From Parasalinivibrio latis (GTDB taxonomy: Bacteria; Pseudomonadota; Gammaproteobacteria; Enterobacterales; Vibrionaceae), in NCBI RefSeq assembly GCF_036825535.1, contig NZ_CP098812.1, positions 3,410,001 through 3,474,000 on the forward strand: DNA of 64,000 nucleotides. The letters are read 5' to 3'. The notes below the pieces were generated by a model that was given only the letters and a program-made list of their open reading frames with translations, had not been told where the DNA came from and searched no databases. Made by a program: the position numbers and the translations under genes. Below are positions 1-8,045 of this stretch, one piece after another (the stretch's first letter is position 1; every line of letters starts with the position of its first letter).

Positions 1-65
1 CGGTGATAGCTTTAATAAGTGGTCAGACCGGCCATTTAAGATAATCCAATTATATTCAACTACTT

Positions 66-89
66 GGTTAATGAACTTATTCGTTAACC
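66..89. promoter_or_regulatory. Inverted repeat upstream of ytfJ
   Basis: Arms GGTTAATGAA and TTCGTTAACC (9 of 10 pairs) are separated by CTTA and lie 25 bp before the ytfJ start. The size and position suit an operator for a dimeric regulator. I do not recognise the regulator. Confidence 0.35.
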
Positions 90-114
90 TGTATAAGAAG
101 ACGATGGAAAAATA

Positions 115-675
115 ATGAAAATGAATAAGAAGTTAACTCTCGCTCTCACCCTGGCAGCCCTTCCGTGGATTGCACAGGCGCATAACCTGACTGTCGGTCA
201 GCCGGTGCCAGCCGTCAAAGTGGACGACAAAGGGGAACTGATGCTCACTGATGGTTCAATTACCTACCAGCCATGGAGCGCAGCACAGCTTCCGGGTAAA
301 GTCCGGGTAGTCCAGGCAATGGCCGGGCGTTCCAGTGCCAAAGAGATAAATGGCCCGATAATTGAGGCGTTGAAAACCGCAGGCTTACCGAAAGACACAT
401 ACCAAACCACCACTATCGTGAACCAGGACGATGCGGTCTGGGGAACCGGTGGTTTTGTGAAATCATCGGTCGAGGACAGCAAGGAGGAATTCAGCTGGTC
501 TTCATTTATCCTTGACGCTGATGGAAAGGTTGCCAAAGCCTGGGACCTAAAAGCAAAGAGCAATGCCATTATCGTGCTGGATAAATCCGGTAAGGTACTT
601 TTTGCCAAAGACGGCGCACTGACTGAGCAGGAAATCTCTGATGTACTCTCTATGCTGAAAACCGCACTGCAATAA
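115..675 (+). CDS. ytfJ: YtfJ family periplasmic protein
   Basis: This is a 186-residue protein with a clear signal peptide (basic MKMNKK, hydrophobic core, cleavage after AQA near residue 22). The rest matches the YtfJ family, small periplasmic proteins with a thioredoxin-like fold (family knowledge). No CxxC motif is visible, so a classical redox role is unlikely. Function in the family is unknown. The start at 115 follows a GATGGA-type ribosome site; a second Met two codons later is possible. It is probably transcribed alone: an inverted repeat precedes it and a GC hairpin follows. In E. coli ytfJ lies close to cpdB, and relatives of that neighbourhood (cpdB, ytfB, fklB) also occur in this window. 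Confidence 0.85.
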   Translation: MKMNKKLTLALTLAALPWIAQAHNLTVGQPVPAVKVDDKGELMLTDGSITYQPWSAAQLPGKVRVVQAMAGRSSAKEINGPIIEALKTAGLPKDTYQTTTIVNQDDAVWGTGGFVKSSVEDSKEEFSWSSFILDADGKVAKAWDLKAKSNAIIVLDKSGKVLFAKDGALTEQEISDVLSMLKTALQ

Positions 676-683
676 TTCCTGAC

Positions 684-709
684 GGCAGCCCTTCAGGGTT
701 AGGGCTGCC
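684..709 (+). terminator. Hairpin after ytfJ
   Basis: A perfect 8-bp stem, GGCAGCCC with GGGCTGCC, sits 9 bp after the ytfJ stop. There is no T-tract, so it may be a weak terminator or an mRNA 3' end stabiliser. Confidence 0.4.
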
Positions 710-791
710 ATAAACCAATGAGGTTAATTCTTCAGTTAAACTGATTGGCATAGCTACTTTTCGTTTACTTTTGGTTCACAACGCCTTTTGG

Positions 792-814
792 TATTTGTTA
801 TGTTATAGCATCTC
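792..814. promoter_or_regulatory. Zur-like operator before the zinc-uptake operon
   Basis: The core GTTATGTTATAGC (797-809) matches the gammaproteobacterial Zur consensus core GTTATANTATAAC at 10 of 12 fixed positions, and the 23-bp site at about 16 of 22. It lies 20-40 bp before the first operon gene, where a repressor would cover the promoter. Family knowledge: Zur represses zrg genes in Vibrio when zinc is plentiful. Binding here is inferred. Confidence 0.6.
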
Positions 815-833
815 AGAGAGACGATGGAACGTC

Positions 834-1139
834 ATGCTAAGGACAGGCGGGTTAATCCGGACCCTACTTCTACTGTTTTCACTGGTTTTCTCCCAGCTGG
901 CCTGGGCAGAGCACCTGATCGCCGAGATCGCGGAAGATCACCCGGAAACCGAATGTCACCTTTGCCTAACTATAACAACGTCAGCAACAGGCTATACTCT
1001 TCCTGTCACAATATGGCTGTCAGACAATACGCCATACACCCGTGATTTGTTACCCGCACCATTTACGCGGCACACGCCAACACGATTCAGCCGAGCACCG
1101 CCCTGGAATCCTGATTTTAAGCCACACTTATCTTATTAA
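834..1139 (+). CDS. Small exported CxxC protein, first gene of the zinc operon
   Basis: This 101-residue protein has a signal peptide (hydrophobic LLLLFSLVF, cleavage after LAWA). The short mature part has several His and acidic residues and a CHLC motif near residue 40, then a tail ending RAPPWNPDFKPHLSY. The Cys pair with nearby His suggests metal binding, which is an inference. I chose the ATG at 834, preceded by purine-rich GAGAGACGATGG, because an upstream ATG in this frame would put residues before the signal peptide and overlap the Zur-like site. It is 26 bp upstream of zrgA and presumably co-transcribed. It may correspond to the small fifth member of the ZrgABCDE set or to the DUF2946 group. 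I cannot decide between them. Confidence 0.6.
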   Translation: MLRTGGLIRTLLLLFSLVFSQLAWAEHLIAEIAEDHPETECHLCLTITTSATGYTLPVTIWLSDNTPYTRDLLPAPFTRHTPTRFSRAPPWNPDFKPHLSY

Positions 1140-1165
1140 CTTTTATCAGAATATCCGGAGGCGAC

Positions 1166-1891
<726 letters not shown>

Positions 1892-1940
1892 AGTCCCCGC
1901 AAATATAAGGGCGGCGGGATTCCGTCGCCAGGTAGGTGTT

Positions 1941-2627
1941 ATGGCAGTCATCACAATCAATCATCTGGCTTTTGGCTGGAACCGCGATTCCCAAGTACTG
2001 GATATTCCTTCCCTGGTCATTGAAGCAGGCGAAAAAGTACTGATTAAGGGACCTAGCGGCAGCGGTAAATCCAGCCTGTTAAGTTTACTGGCCGGGATAA
2101 CGGTGCCTGACTCAGGTGATGTTTCCGTTTTGGGGCAATCTACACAAGATCTCGGTGCATCCCAGCGGGATACATTCCGGGCAAACCATATCGGCTATAT
2201 TTTCCAGCAGTTCAACCTGCTCCCCTACCTCACGGTTGCGGAAAATATTCTGCTGCCACTTCGCTTTTCTGCAACGCGGCGGCAAAGAGCCGGGGGTGAC
2301 ACTGCCGACATTGCCCGAAAGCTGATTGTCGCACTCGGTCTGCCTGAAAACTTGCTCAGCAGGCCGGTGACTGCGTTGAGCATTGGCCAGCAACAAAGGG
2401 TCGCGGCAGCCCGTGCGCTTATTGGGGAGCCTGAACTTCTTATTGCTGACGAACCCACATCGGCACTGGATACTGATACCCGCCGACAGTTTATCGATTT
2501 GCTGATGGACGAATGTCATCGTGCCGGCAGTACATTGGTTTTCGTCAGCCATGACCCGGCACTCACCCCCTGTTTTGATCGCACTATCGAACTCTTGGAA
2601 ATCAACCGGGTAAGGGGACAGGCATGA
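1941..2627 (+). CDS. ABC transporter ATP-binding protein, Zrg system
   Basis: This 228-residue nucleotide-binding subunit has Walker A GPSGSGKSS (37-45), Q-loop IFQQFN (87-92), signature LSIGQ (146-150, an Ile in place of the usual Gly), Walker B LLIADE (166-171) with EPTSALD, and H-loop SHDP. The type is the LolD/MacB clade, whose members energise FtsX-fold permeases. Its stop overlaps the permease start by 4 bp (ATGA), so translational coupling and a two-subunit complex are likely. Position after zrgA points to zinc acquisition, not lipoprotein release. It is one of the two transporter genes of the ZrgABCDE set; I leave the letter open. Confidence 0.85.
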   Translation: MAVITINHLAFGWNRDSQVLDIPSLVIEAGEKVLIKGPSGSGKSSLLSLLAGITVPDSGDVSVLGQSTQDLGASQRDTFRANHIGYIFQQFNLLPYLTVAENILLPLRFSATRRQRAGGDTADIARKLIVALGLPENLLSRPVTALSIGQQQRVAAARALIGEPELLIADEPTSALDTDTRRQFIDLLMDECHRAGSTLVFVSHDPALTPCFDRTIELLEINRVRGQA

Positions 2628-3877
2628 TGTGGCAACTGGCGCTGAAAAGCCTGGTCAACCGACGTGCAACGGCGCTCCTCACCCTGTTTACCATTGCCAT
2701 ATCAGTCACCTTGTTGTTAGGTGTCGAACGAATCCGGACTGAAGCCAAAGCGAGCTTTGCCAATACCATTTCCGGTACCGACCTTATCGTCGGGGCCCGC
2801 TCCGGGCAGGTAAACCTGCTGCTCTACTCGGTGTTTCGTATCGGCAATGCTACCAACAATATTGACTGGAACAGCTACCAGCATCTCACCGGGCACCCTT
2901 CCGTTAAATGGGCGATTCCCATCTCCCTGGGGGATTCACACCGGGGGTTTCGGGTAGTCGGTACCAATGGGAGCTATTTTGCCCACTACAAATACGGCTA
3001 CAAACAGCCGCTTGCGTTCCAAGAGGGCAAAGCATTTTCCCAAACCCTGGATGCCGTAATCGGCTCTTCAGTTGCAAAAGAGCTGGGCTACAACGTCGGG
3101 GATGAAATTGTCATCGCTCATGGCATAGCCGACAGGAAATTTGCCCGTCATGACAACCTGCCGTTCACCGTTACCGGCATCCTCAGCCCAACCGGTACCC
3201 CGGTTGATCGCAGTGTCCATGTGCCGCTGGCGGGGATTGAAGCTATCCATATCGGCTGGGAGTCCGGTGCCAGGTTGGGTAAAGGGCCTGATCCCAGCCA
3301 GATTGACAATTACAAGCTGGAGCCAGAGCAGATCACTGCCGTGCTTCTTGGGTTGAATTCCCGTCTCAAAGCCTTCGCTGTCCAGCGTGAGGTCAATGAA
3401 TACCGGCAGGAACCCCTGACCGCAATCATGCCCGGTGTGGCATTGCATGAGCTGTGGCAGATGATGTCTGTCGCTGAGCAGGCGCTTCTCGTCGTATCGG
3501 TTTTTGTTGTGGTAGCCGGTTTGCTCGGCATGCTTTCCACCTTGCTAAGCACACTTAACGAAAGGCGCCGTGAAATGGCAATACTGCGCGCCGTCGGTGC
3601 TAAGCCTGTACACATTTTCACCCTGCTGATGAGTGAAGCCACCCTGTTGACCCTTGCCGGGGAAGTTCTGGGAATTGCCCTGCTTTATGGCATTCTGGCG
3701 ATAGCCAGCCCAATCCTTTCGGCAAACTATGGCTTATTGCTGCCAATCCGGGGATTATCGGAATACGAATGGATGTTAGCCGGTCTGATATTAGCCGGTG
3801 GAGTCATTATTGGTGTCGTCCCTGCGCTGCTCGCTTGCAAGCGCTCCCTGTCCGACGGCATGACAATGCGAGTTTAA
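2624..3877 (+). CDS. FtsX/MacB-type ABC permease, Zrg system
   Basis: This 417-residue inner-membrane protein has one N-terminal helix (about 18-36), a large periplasmic domain (about 40-280), then three helices (about 285-310, 330-360, 385-410). This is the FtsX/MacB permease layout. The cytoplasmic turn NERRREMAILRAVGA after the second helix is the family's coupling motif. It overlaps the ATPase gene by 4 bp. The big periplasmic domain could receive metal from ZrgA, which is an inference. The main alternative is an exporter or a mechanotransmission ABC system of MacB type; the neighbours favour zinc. Confidence 0.85.
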   Translation: MMWQLALKSLVNRRATALLTLFTIAISVTLLLGVERIRTEAKASFANTISGTDLIVGARSGQVNLLLYSVFRIGNATNNIDWNSYQHLTGHPSVKWAIPISLGDSHRGFRVVGTNGSYFAHYKYGYKQPLAFQEGKAFSQTLDAVIGSSVAKELGYNVGDEIVIAHGIADRKFARHDNLPFTVTGILSPTGTPVDRSVHVPLAGIEAIHIGWESGARLGKGPDPSQIDNYKLEPEQITAVLLGLNSRLKAFAVQREVNEYRQEPLTAIMPGVALHELWQMMSVAEQALLVVSVFVVVAGLLGMLSTLLSTLNERRREMAILRAVGAKPVHIFTLLMSEATLLTLAGEVLGIALLYGILAIASPILSANYGLLLPIRGLSEYEWMLAGLILAGGVIIGVVPALLACKRSLSDGMTMRV

Positions 3878-3887
3878 GGAGTAGAAC

Positions 3888-4391
3888 ATGAAATGTTGGC
3901 CGCTGTTCTGGCTGTTTATTTTTATCCCGTCATTGAGTGCCCCTGCTTGGGCCGACCAGCCTCTGACACTGGACTGGATTGACCTTGTGCCAGAAAACGA
4001 GCGCAATATGTTCACGCCCGGGGGGATGCCCATTCAGCCAAATGTCAGCCACAATTCTGATATGACAGCACAGCAAAACCGGGTTGGCTCAGTACGCGGT
4101 GAGCTCAACAACAGTTTTGTGAAGATCCCCGGTTTTGTCATACCCCTTGAAGGTGATGACAAGGTAGTGACGGAGTTCCTGCTGGTTCCCTACATGGGAG
4201 CCTGTATTCATGTTCCCCCTCCGCCCCCAAACCAAATCGTCTATGTAAAGTTTAAGGATGGTGCGCCGATACAGCAGTTATGGGATGTTGTATACGTGAT
4301 GGGAACGCTGAAGACTGAACAAGTCAGCCACGAACTTGCCGAAGTGGGATACCTGTTGGAAGGTGAAAACCTGATGCCATACGACGAGTGA
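3888..4391 (+). CDS. DUF3299 exported protein, Zrg system
   Basis: This 167-residue protein has a signal peptide (hydrophobic FWLFIFIPSL, cleavage after AWA) and the DUF3299 signature: VKIPGFVIPLEGDD, then FLLVPYMGACIHVPPPPPNQ with its Cys-His pair. DUF3299 proteins are periplasmic or lipoprotein-like and recur beside MacB-type ABC genes (family knowledge). A GGAG site precedes the ATG, 10 bp after the permease stop, so it is the last gene of the zinc operon. The Cys-Ile-His motif is a candidate metal ligand. The biochemical role is unknown. Confidence 0.8.
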   Translation: MKCWPLFWLFIFIPSLSAPAWADQPLTLDWIDLVPENERNMFTPGGMPIQPNVSHNSDMTAQQNRVGSVRGELNNSFVKIPGFVIPLEGDDKVVTEFLLVPYMGACIHVPPPPPNQIVYVKFKDGAPIQQLWDVVYVMGTLKTEQVSHELAEVGYLLEGENLMPYDE

Positions 4392-4461
4392 TGGCGATAA
4401 ACAGACAATAGATGCCCCGGCACCTGATATTTACCTGCCTGTCATCATTACCGCATGTCGG

Positions 4462-4551
4462 TCAGACAATATAGCGGGACAGGTAGGCCAGGGTACCTAT
4501 GTAGGTAAGAACAATAATCGCATTGAGCGGGTTCACTTTAAACTTACGCAT
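4462..4551 (-). CDS. Small 29-residue membrane peptide
   Basis: This is an open frame of 29 codons plus TGA. It starts ATG at 4551 with an AAGAGAG ribosome site about 4 bp upstream. The product begins with basic MRKFK, has one hydrophobic helix (about residues 9-28, including AIIVLTYIGTLAYL), and ends RYIV. The shape is typical of single-span small membrane proteins. It converges on the zinc operon and is divergent from the 4685 gene, with a 31-bp inverted repeat between them. I do not recognise a family. It rests only on a good ribosome site, sensible topology and position. Confidence 0.5.
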   Translation of the reverse strand: MRKFKVNPLNAIIVLTYIGTLAYLSRYIV

Positions 4552-4574
4552 CGGCTCTCTTTTCCCGACGATGG

Positions 4575-4605
4575 TTGCATTTATGTTAACAGAATATAAA
4601 TGCAA
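4575..4605. promoter_or_regulatory. Inverted repeat between divergent genes
   Basis: Perfect 10-bp arms, TTGCATTTAT and ATAAATGCAA, flank an 11-bp centre starting GTTAAC. It lies between the small peptide and the 4685 gene, about 24 bp from the former and 80 bp from the latter. It could be a shared operator or a transcript hairpin. It does not fit the Zur consensus well. Confidence 0.45.
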
Positions 4606-4684
4606 TTAACATTCCCAACATTCATTCCGCGTGGCATTATGAGACGTGGACAGGTAAAAAAGTGTTTCTGTTGAGGGTGTTACC

Positions 4685-5602
4685 ATGGAAGTCAAATGTG
4701 CTCCCGTTCCCGTGGAAAAACCGGCAGTCGAAAAAATCCCTACCGATGAAAAAGCGCAACACAAAAGACATGGCGACGCTGAGCGCGCAAAAAGCAGCCA
4801 GAAACAGGTGAAACGTATTGCTGAACACCACTGGCTGGGGGCTCTCATTGAAGAGCATACAGAAAAAGACCTGCCGGAACGCACCCAACACCGCGCCGAT
4901 ATGCTCAGGCAGCGACAGCAAGCCAACCTTGAACGCATTCTGAAAATGGCTTATGAAAGCTGCCAGGATGAAAGCGCCAGGGAGCCGGATCCCGACTGGC
5001 TCACCCGCTTCTTCGATGCTGCGCAGAATATTTCCGGCACTGCAATGCAGCGCTTGTGGGCCCAGATCCTGAAACTGGAAGTCATGCAGCCGGGGGCAAC
5101 ATCCCTCAAAGCACTCTCAATCCTCAGGGATCTTACCCACCGAGAAGCCCAGCTTCTGCAGCGGGCATGTGCCCTCGCTACCAGCTTTGGCAATGAAAGT
5201 TCGCGGAAAATAATTACCGGCTACCGGGTGGAAGCCGGGTGGAAGCAGCTTTTCAAACCCAGTAAGCCCGAGCGCCTTTCCCTTGGCGATTACCAACTCT
5301 CTTACTCGTCACTGATGCAATTGGTGGAGCTGGGGTTGATTATGCGTACTGAACTGGAATCCGGCGTGATTGAAATGCACCCGCCAATGCCCCTGCACTA
5401 CCACAACAAGCAATACATGCTGACACCGGTGAAGCAGAAAACCCGCATCCTTTACTACCGCTTCAGCCCTGTGGGCAATGAACTTGCGCGTCTCGTCGGC
5501 AGGCAGTTCAACCAAAACTACCTCGATGATGTGATTAACCTGCTTGCGGTCGCATTTGAAGTCGAAAGCGGCAAGGGAAGCCAGCTCTCTTTCACCATTT
5601 AG
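4685..5602 (+). CDS. Conserved hypothetical protein, TIGR03899/DUF2806-like
   Basis: This is a 305-residue soluble protein without signal or membrane segments. The N-terminal 70 residues are charged and probably flexible. The middle (about 100-135) reads WLTRFFDAAQNIS then MQRLWAQILKLE, the hallmark of DUF2806 and TIGR03899 proteins. A mixed region with TPVKQKTRILYYRFSPVGNEL follows near 255-285. GAGGGTG sits 6 bp before the ATG. It is a single gene closed by a hairpin shared with cysC. The family has no assigned function; fusions and neighbours elsewhere do not settle it as far as I know. Confidence 0.7.
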   Translation: MEVKCAPVPVEKPAVEKIPTDEKAQHKRHGDAERAKSSQKQVKRIAEHHWLGALIEEHTEKDLPERTQHRADMLRQRQQANLERILKMAYESCQDESAREPDPDWLTRFFDAAQNISGTAMQRLWAQILKLEVMQPGATSLKALSILRDLTHREAQLLQRACALATSFGNESSRKIITGYRVEAGWKQLFKPSKPERLSLGDYQLSYSSLMQLVELGLIMRTELESGVIEMHPPMPLHYHNKQYMLTPVKQKTRILYYRFSPVGNELARLVGRQFNQNYLDDVINLLAVAFEVESGKGSQLSFTI

Positions 5603-5618
5603 CAGAGCCAGAGACAGC

Positions 5619-5642
5619 AAAGGCGCCAGTTGCGGCGCCTTT
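5619..5642. terminator. Bidirectional terminator between the 4685 gene and cysC
   Basis: AAAGGCGCC pairs with GGCGCCTTT over a 6-nt loop. The flanking A and T runs let it work on both strands, and the two genes converge here. Confidence 0.75.
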
Positions 5643-5660
5643 AGTCAAAGACATGCAGGG

Positions 5661-6287
5661 CTAACCCCGCTTGATAATGCCGCGTTTCAACAGCTCTGCA
5701 AGGCACTGCTCTACCTGCTCGTCTATCGAGCCGGTGGCGGTTTGCAGGCGGATCTCTGCATTCTCAGGAGCCTCATAAGGCGAGCTGATCCCGGTAAACG
5801 CAGGGATCTCCCCCGCCCTTGCCTTTTGGTAAAGCCCTTTTGGATCCCGCTGCTCACATACTTCCAGTGGTGTATCAACAAAGACTTCAATAAACTCGCC
5901 TTCCGGCAGCAGGTCACGCACCAACTGGCGCTCGGCACGGAACGGGGAGATAAAGGCGGATAACACTATCAACCCGGCATCTGTCATCAACTTTGCCACT
6001 TCCCCTACCCGGCGGATATTTTCTTTACGGTCCTCATCGGAAAAACCGAGATCCCGGCAAAGGCCATGGCGGACATTGTCCCCGTCCAGCAGGTAGGTGT
6101 GGGCACCCAGCTCAGCCAGTGCATTTTCCAGTGCCCCGGCCACTGTCGACTTACCGGATCCAGACAAGCCGGTAAACCACAGCACACAAGGTTTTTGCTG
6201 CTTGCTGTCAGACCGGTACTGCTTGTCGATATTGTGTTTGTGCCAGACCACGTTTTCGTCGTGGTGCGGCTGGCGCACTGAACTCAT
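5661..6287 (-). CDS. cysC: Adenylyl-sulfate kinase
   Basis: This 208-residue cytoplasmic enzyme phosphorylates adenosine 5'-phosphosulfate to PAPS, the second step of sulfate activation. The P-loop GLSGSGKST is at residues 40-48. The family motifs LLDGDNVRHG, RKENIRRV and IVLSAFISPFR follow. Length and order match CysC of enterobacteria, with the usual ENVVWHKH N-terminus. It is the last gene of the leftward cysG-cysD-cysN-permease-cysC operon, 20 bp after the permease gene. Confidence 0.93.
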   Translation of the reverse strand: MSSVRQPHHDENVVWHKHNIDKQYRSDSKQQKPCVLWFTGLSGSGKSTVAGALENALAELGAHTYLLDGDNVRHGLCRDLGFSDEDRKENIRRVGEVAKLMTDAGLIVLSAFISPFRAERQLVRDLLPEGEFIEVFVDTPLEVCEQRDPKGLYQKARAGEIPAFTGISSPYEAPENAEIRLQTATGSIDEQVEQCLAELLKRGIIKRG

Positions 6288-6307
6288 AAACCTTTCCCTG
6301 TCATCGG

Positions 6308-8038
6308 TTAAAACGGAAACACCAAGGGGATCAGGGTCAGTACCAGCGCCGAATAGACAATGGATACCGGTACCCCAATCCGCAGGTAATCTTTAAGTTG
6401 GTAGTTCCCCACACTGTAAACCAGAAGATTGGTCTGGTAACCGTAAGGGGAAATAAAGCTGGCACTCGCCCCGAAAAGTACCGCCATGATAAACGGCATA
6501 GGTTCAACACCATAGCTGACCGCCAGGCTGTAGCCGATAGGAAATGCCAAGGCAGCTGCAGCGTTGTTGGTAACCAGCTCCGTCAGGACCAGGGTCATCA
6601 GGTATGTTGCTACCAGCGCCCCATAAACACCCCAGCCGTTAAAGCCTTCCATAAACAACAGGCCGATTTTTTCAGACAACCCGGTTGTGATCATCAAATG
6701 GGCGATGGTTAGTGCTGACCCGACAATAATCACCACATCTGTTGGGAACCGGCGGCGGATTTCATTGAGGTTTACGGTGCCGGTCAGCAGCAATGCCAGC
6801 AGATAGGCCGCCAGGCCATTGAGCATTGGAAGAATATCCAGCAACGCCGCACCGATAACCGCAGCAAACCCGGCCAGTACACCCATACTGTGGCGGGAGG
6901 TCAACCGGGTGCTTGAATCAAGGCCATTAATCAGCAGGAACTCCCGGTCAAGCTTCTTCCCTCCCTTGCAGAAAGACTTGCCCGGCACCAGCACCAGCGT
7001 ATCGCCGGCACGCAATTCGATGTTGCCAAGCCCGCCGGCCAGTCGTTCATGCCCGCGCCGGATGGCGACAACTACGGCATCATAGTGTTCCCGGAACTGG
7101 CTTTCTTTCAGGGTTTGCCCGACCAGGGCACTGCTCTGGCTTATGACTGTTTCAAGTAGGTTTTGCCCGTTGATGTGGTGCTGCCCGAACAACTCCAGCC
7201 CCGGAATTTCTTGCAAGGTTGCGACACTTTCCACGTCACCGCAGAACTGCAGGCGGTCACCGGCATAAATCAGGGTATCCGGACTTACTGGGGCAATCGT
7301 GGTGCCGTTGCGGTCAATTTCCGCAAGATACAACCGGCGAAGCGCCCTCAGTCCAGCTTCCGCCACAGTTTTACCCGCGAGGGGGGAAACCCGGTCAACC
7401 TTGGCTTCAAGCACGTAAGGCAGGTCATCTTCACCCTGCTCATCCCTGGTAGGCAGGAAATGGCACATCGGCACCAGGATCATAAGTCCGCCAAACAACA
7501 CAGCAAGCCCGATCAACGTCGGGGCAAAAAAGCCCAGGCTGGGAAGCCCGGCATCTTCAACGAAGCTGTTGATAATCAGGTTGGTAGATGTGCCGATCAA
7601 GGTCAGGGTGCCACCGAAGATCGCCGCATAGGAGAGCGGGATCAGGAGCTTCGAAGGCGCATGTCTCTGGTTGCGTTTAATCGCCCCGATAAGGGAAACC
7701 ACCACGGCGGTGTTGTTGGTAAACGATGACAGAAATGCCGTCGACAGCCCCATTTTCGCCACCACCGACGCCAGCCGCCCTTGGGACAACTGCCGGGCAA
7801 CCCAGCTTATCAGCCGGGTTTTCTCAAGGGCCGCGGAGGTCAGGATCAGCAATACCAGTGTCAGCAGTGACGGGTTGGTAAAGTTGTGGCTGACTTCCGA
7901 GATGTCAGTCAGCCCCAGTTGGAAAGCGACAAATGCCGCACCGGCAAACAACCAGGCGGGTTTTACCCGGGTTGCCAGCAAACAGGTGACCAACGCCACC
8001 AGCAACACGGCGACAACTGCCTGCTCCCATGTCATCAC
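6308..8038 (-). CDS. SLC13/DASS family permease with TrkA-C domains, probable sulfate transporter
   Basis: This 576-residue membrane protein has two blocks of hydrophobic helices (about 1-195 and 385-576) separated by two TrkA-C (RCK-C) regulatory domains (about 205-285 and 295-375). The first block holds SSFTNNTAVV and GTSTNLIINS, the Ser-Asn-Thr-type motifs of divalent-anion:sodium symporters. The second repeats it as TELVTNNAAAAL. Its position between cysN and cysC, 7 bp after cysN, strongly suggests sulfate uptake. This gene type is common in marine gammaproteobacterial cys operons (family knowledge). No CysTWA-type ABC permease is visible in this window. Substrate is inferred from context. 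Confidence 0.85.
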   Translation of the reverse strand: MMTWEQAVVAVLLVALVTCLLATRVKPAWLFAGAAFVAFQLGLTDISEVSHNFTNPSLLTLVLLILTSAALEKTRLISWVARQLSQGRLASVVAKMGLSTAFLSSFTNNTAVVVSLIGAIKRNQRHAPSKLLIPLSYAAIFGGTLTLIGTSTNLIINSFVEDAGLPSLGFFAPTLIGLAVLFGGLMILVPMCHFLPTRDEQGEDDLPYVLEAKVDRVSPLAGKTVAEAGLRALRRLYLAEIDRNGTTIAPVSPDTLIYAGDRLQFCGDVESVATLQEIPGLELFGQHHINGQNLLETVISQSSALVGQTLKESQFREHYDAVVVAIRRGHERLAGGLGNIELRAGDTLVLVPGKSFCKGGKKLDREFLLINGLDSSTRLTSRHSMGVLAGFAAVIGAALLDILPMLNGLAAYLLALLLTGTVNLNEIRRRFPTDVVIIVGSALTIAHLMITTGLSEKIGLLFMEGFNGWGVYGALVATYLMTLVLTELVTNNAAAALAFPIGYSLAVSYGVEPMPFIMAVLFGASASFISPYGYQTNLLVYSVGNYQLKDYLRIGVPVSIVYSALVLTLIPLVFPF

Positions 8039-8045
8039 TCTACCC

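Noticed and set aside
4575..4605. Second Zur operator
   Set aside because: The palindrome is perfect but its arms do not match the GTTATA/TATAAC pattern and the 11-bp centre is too wide.
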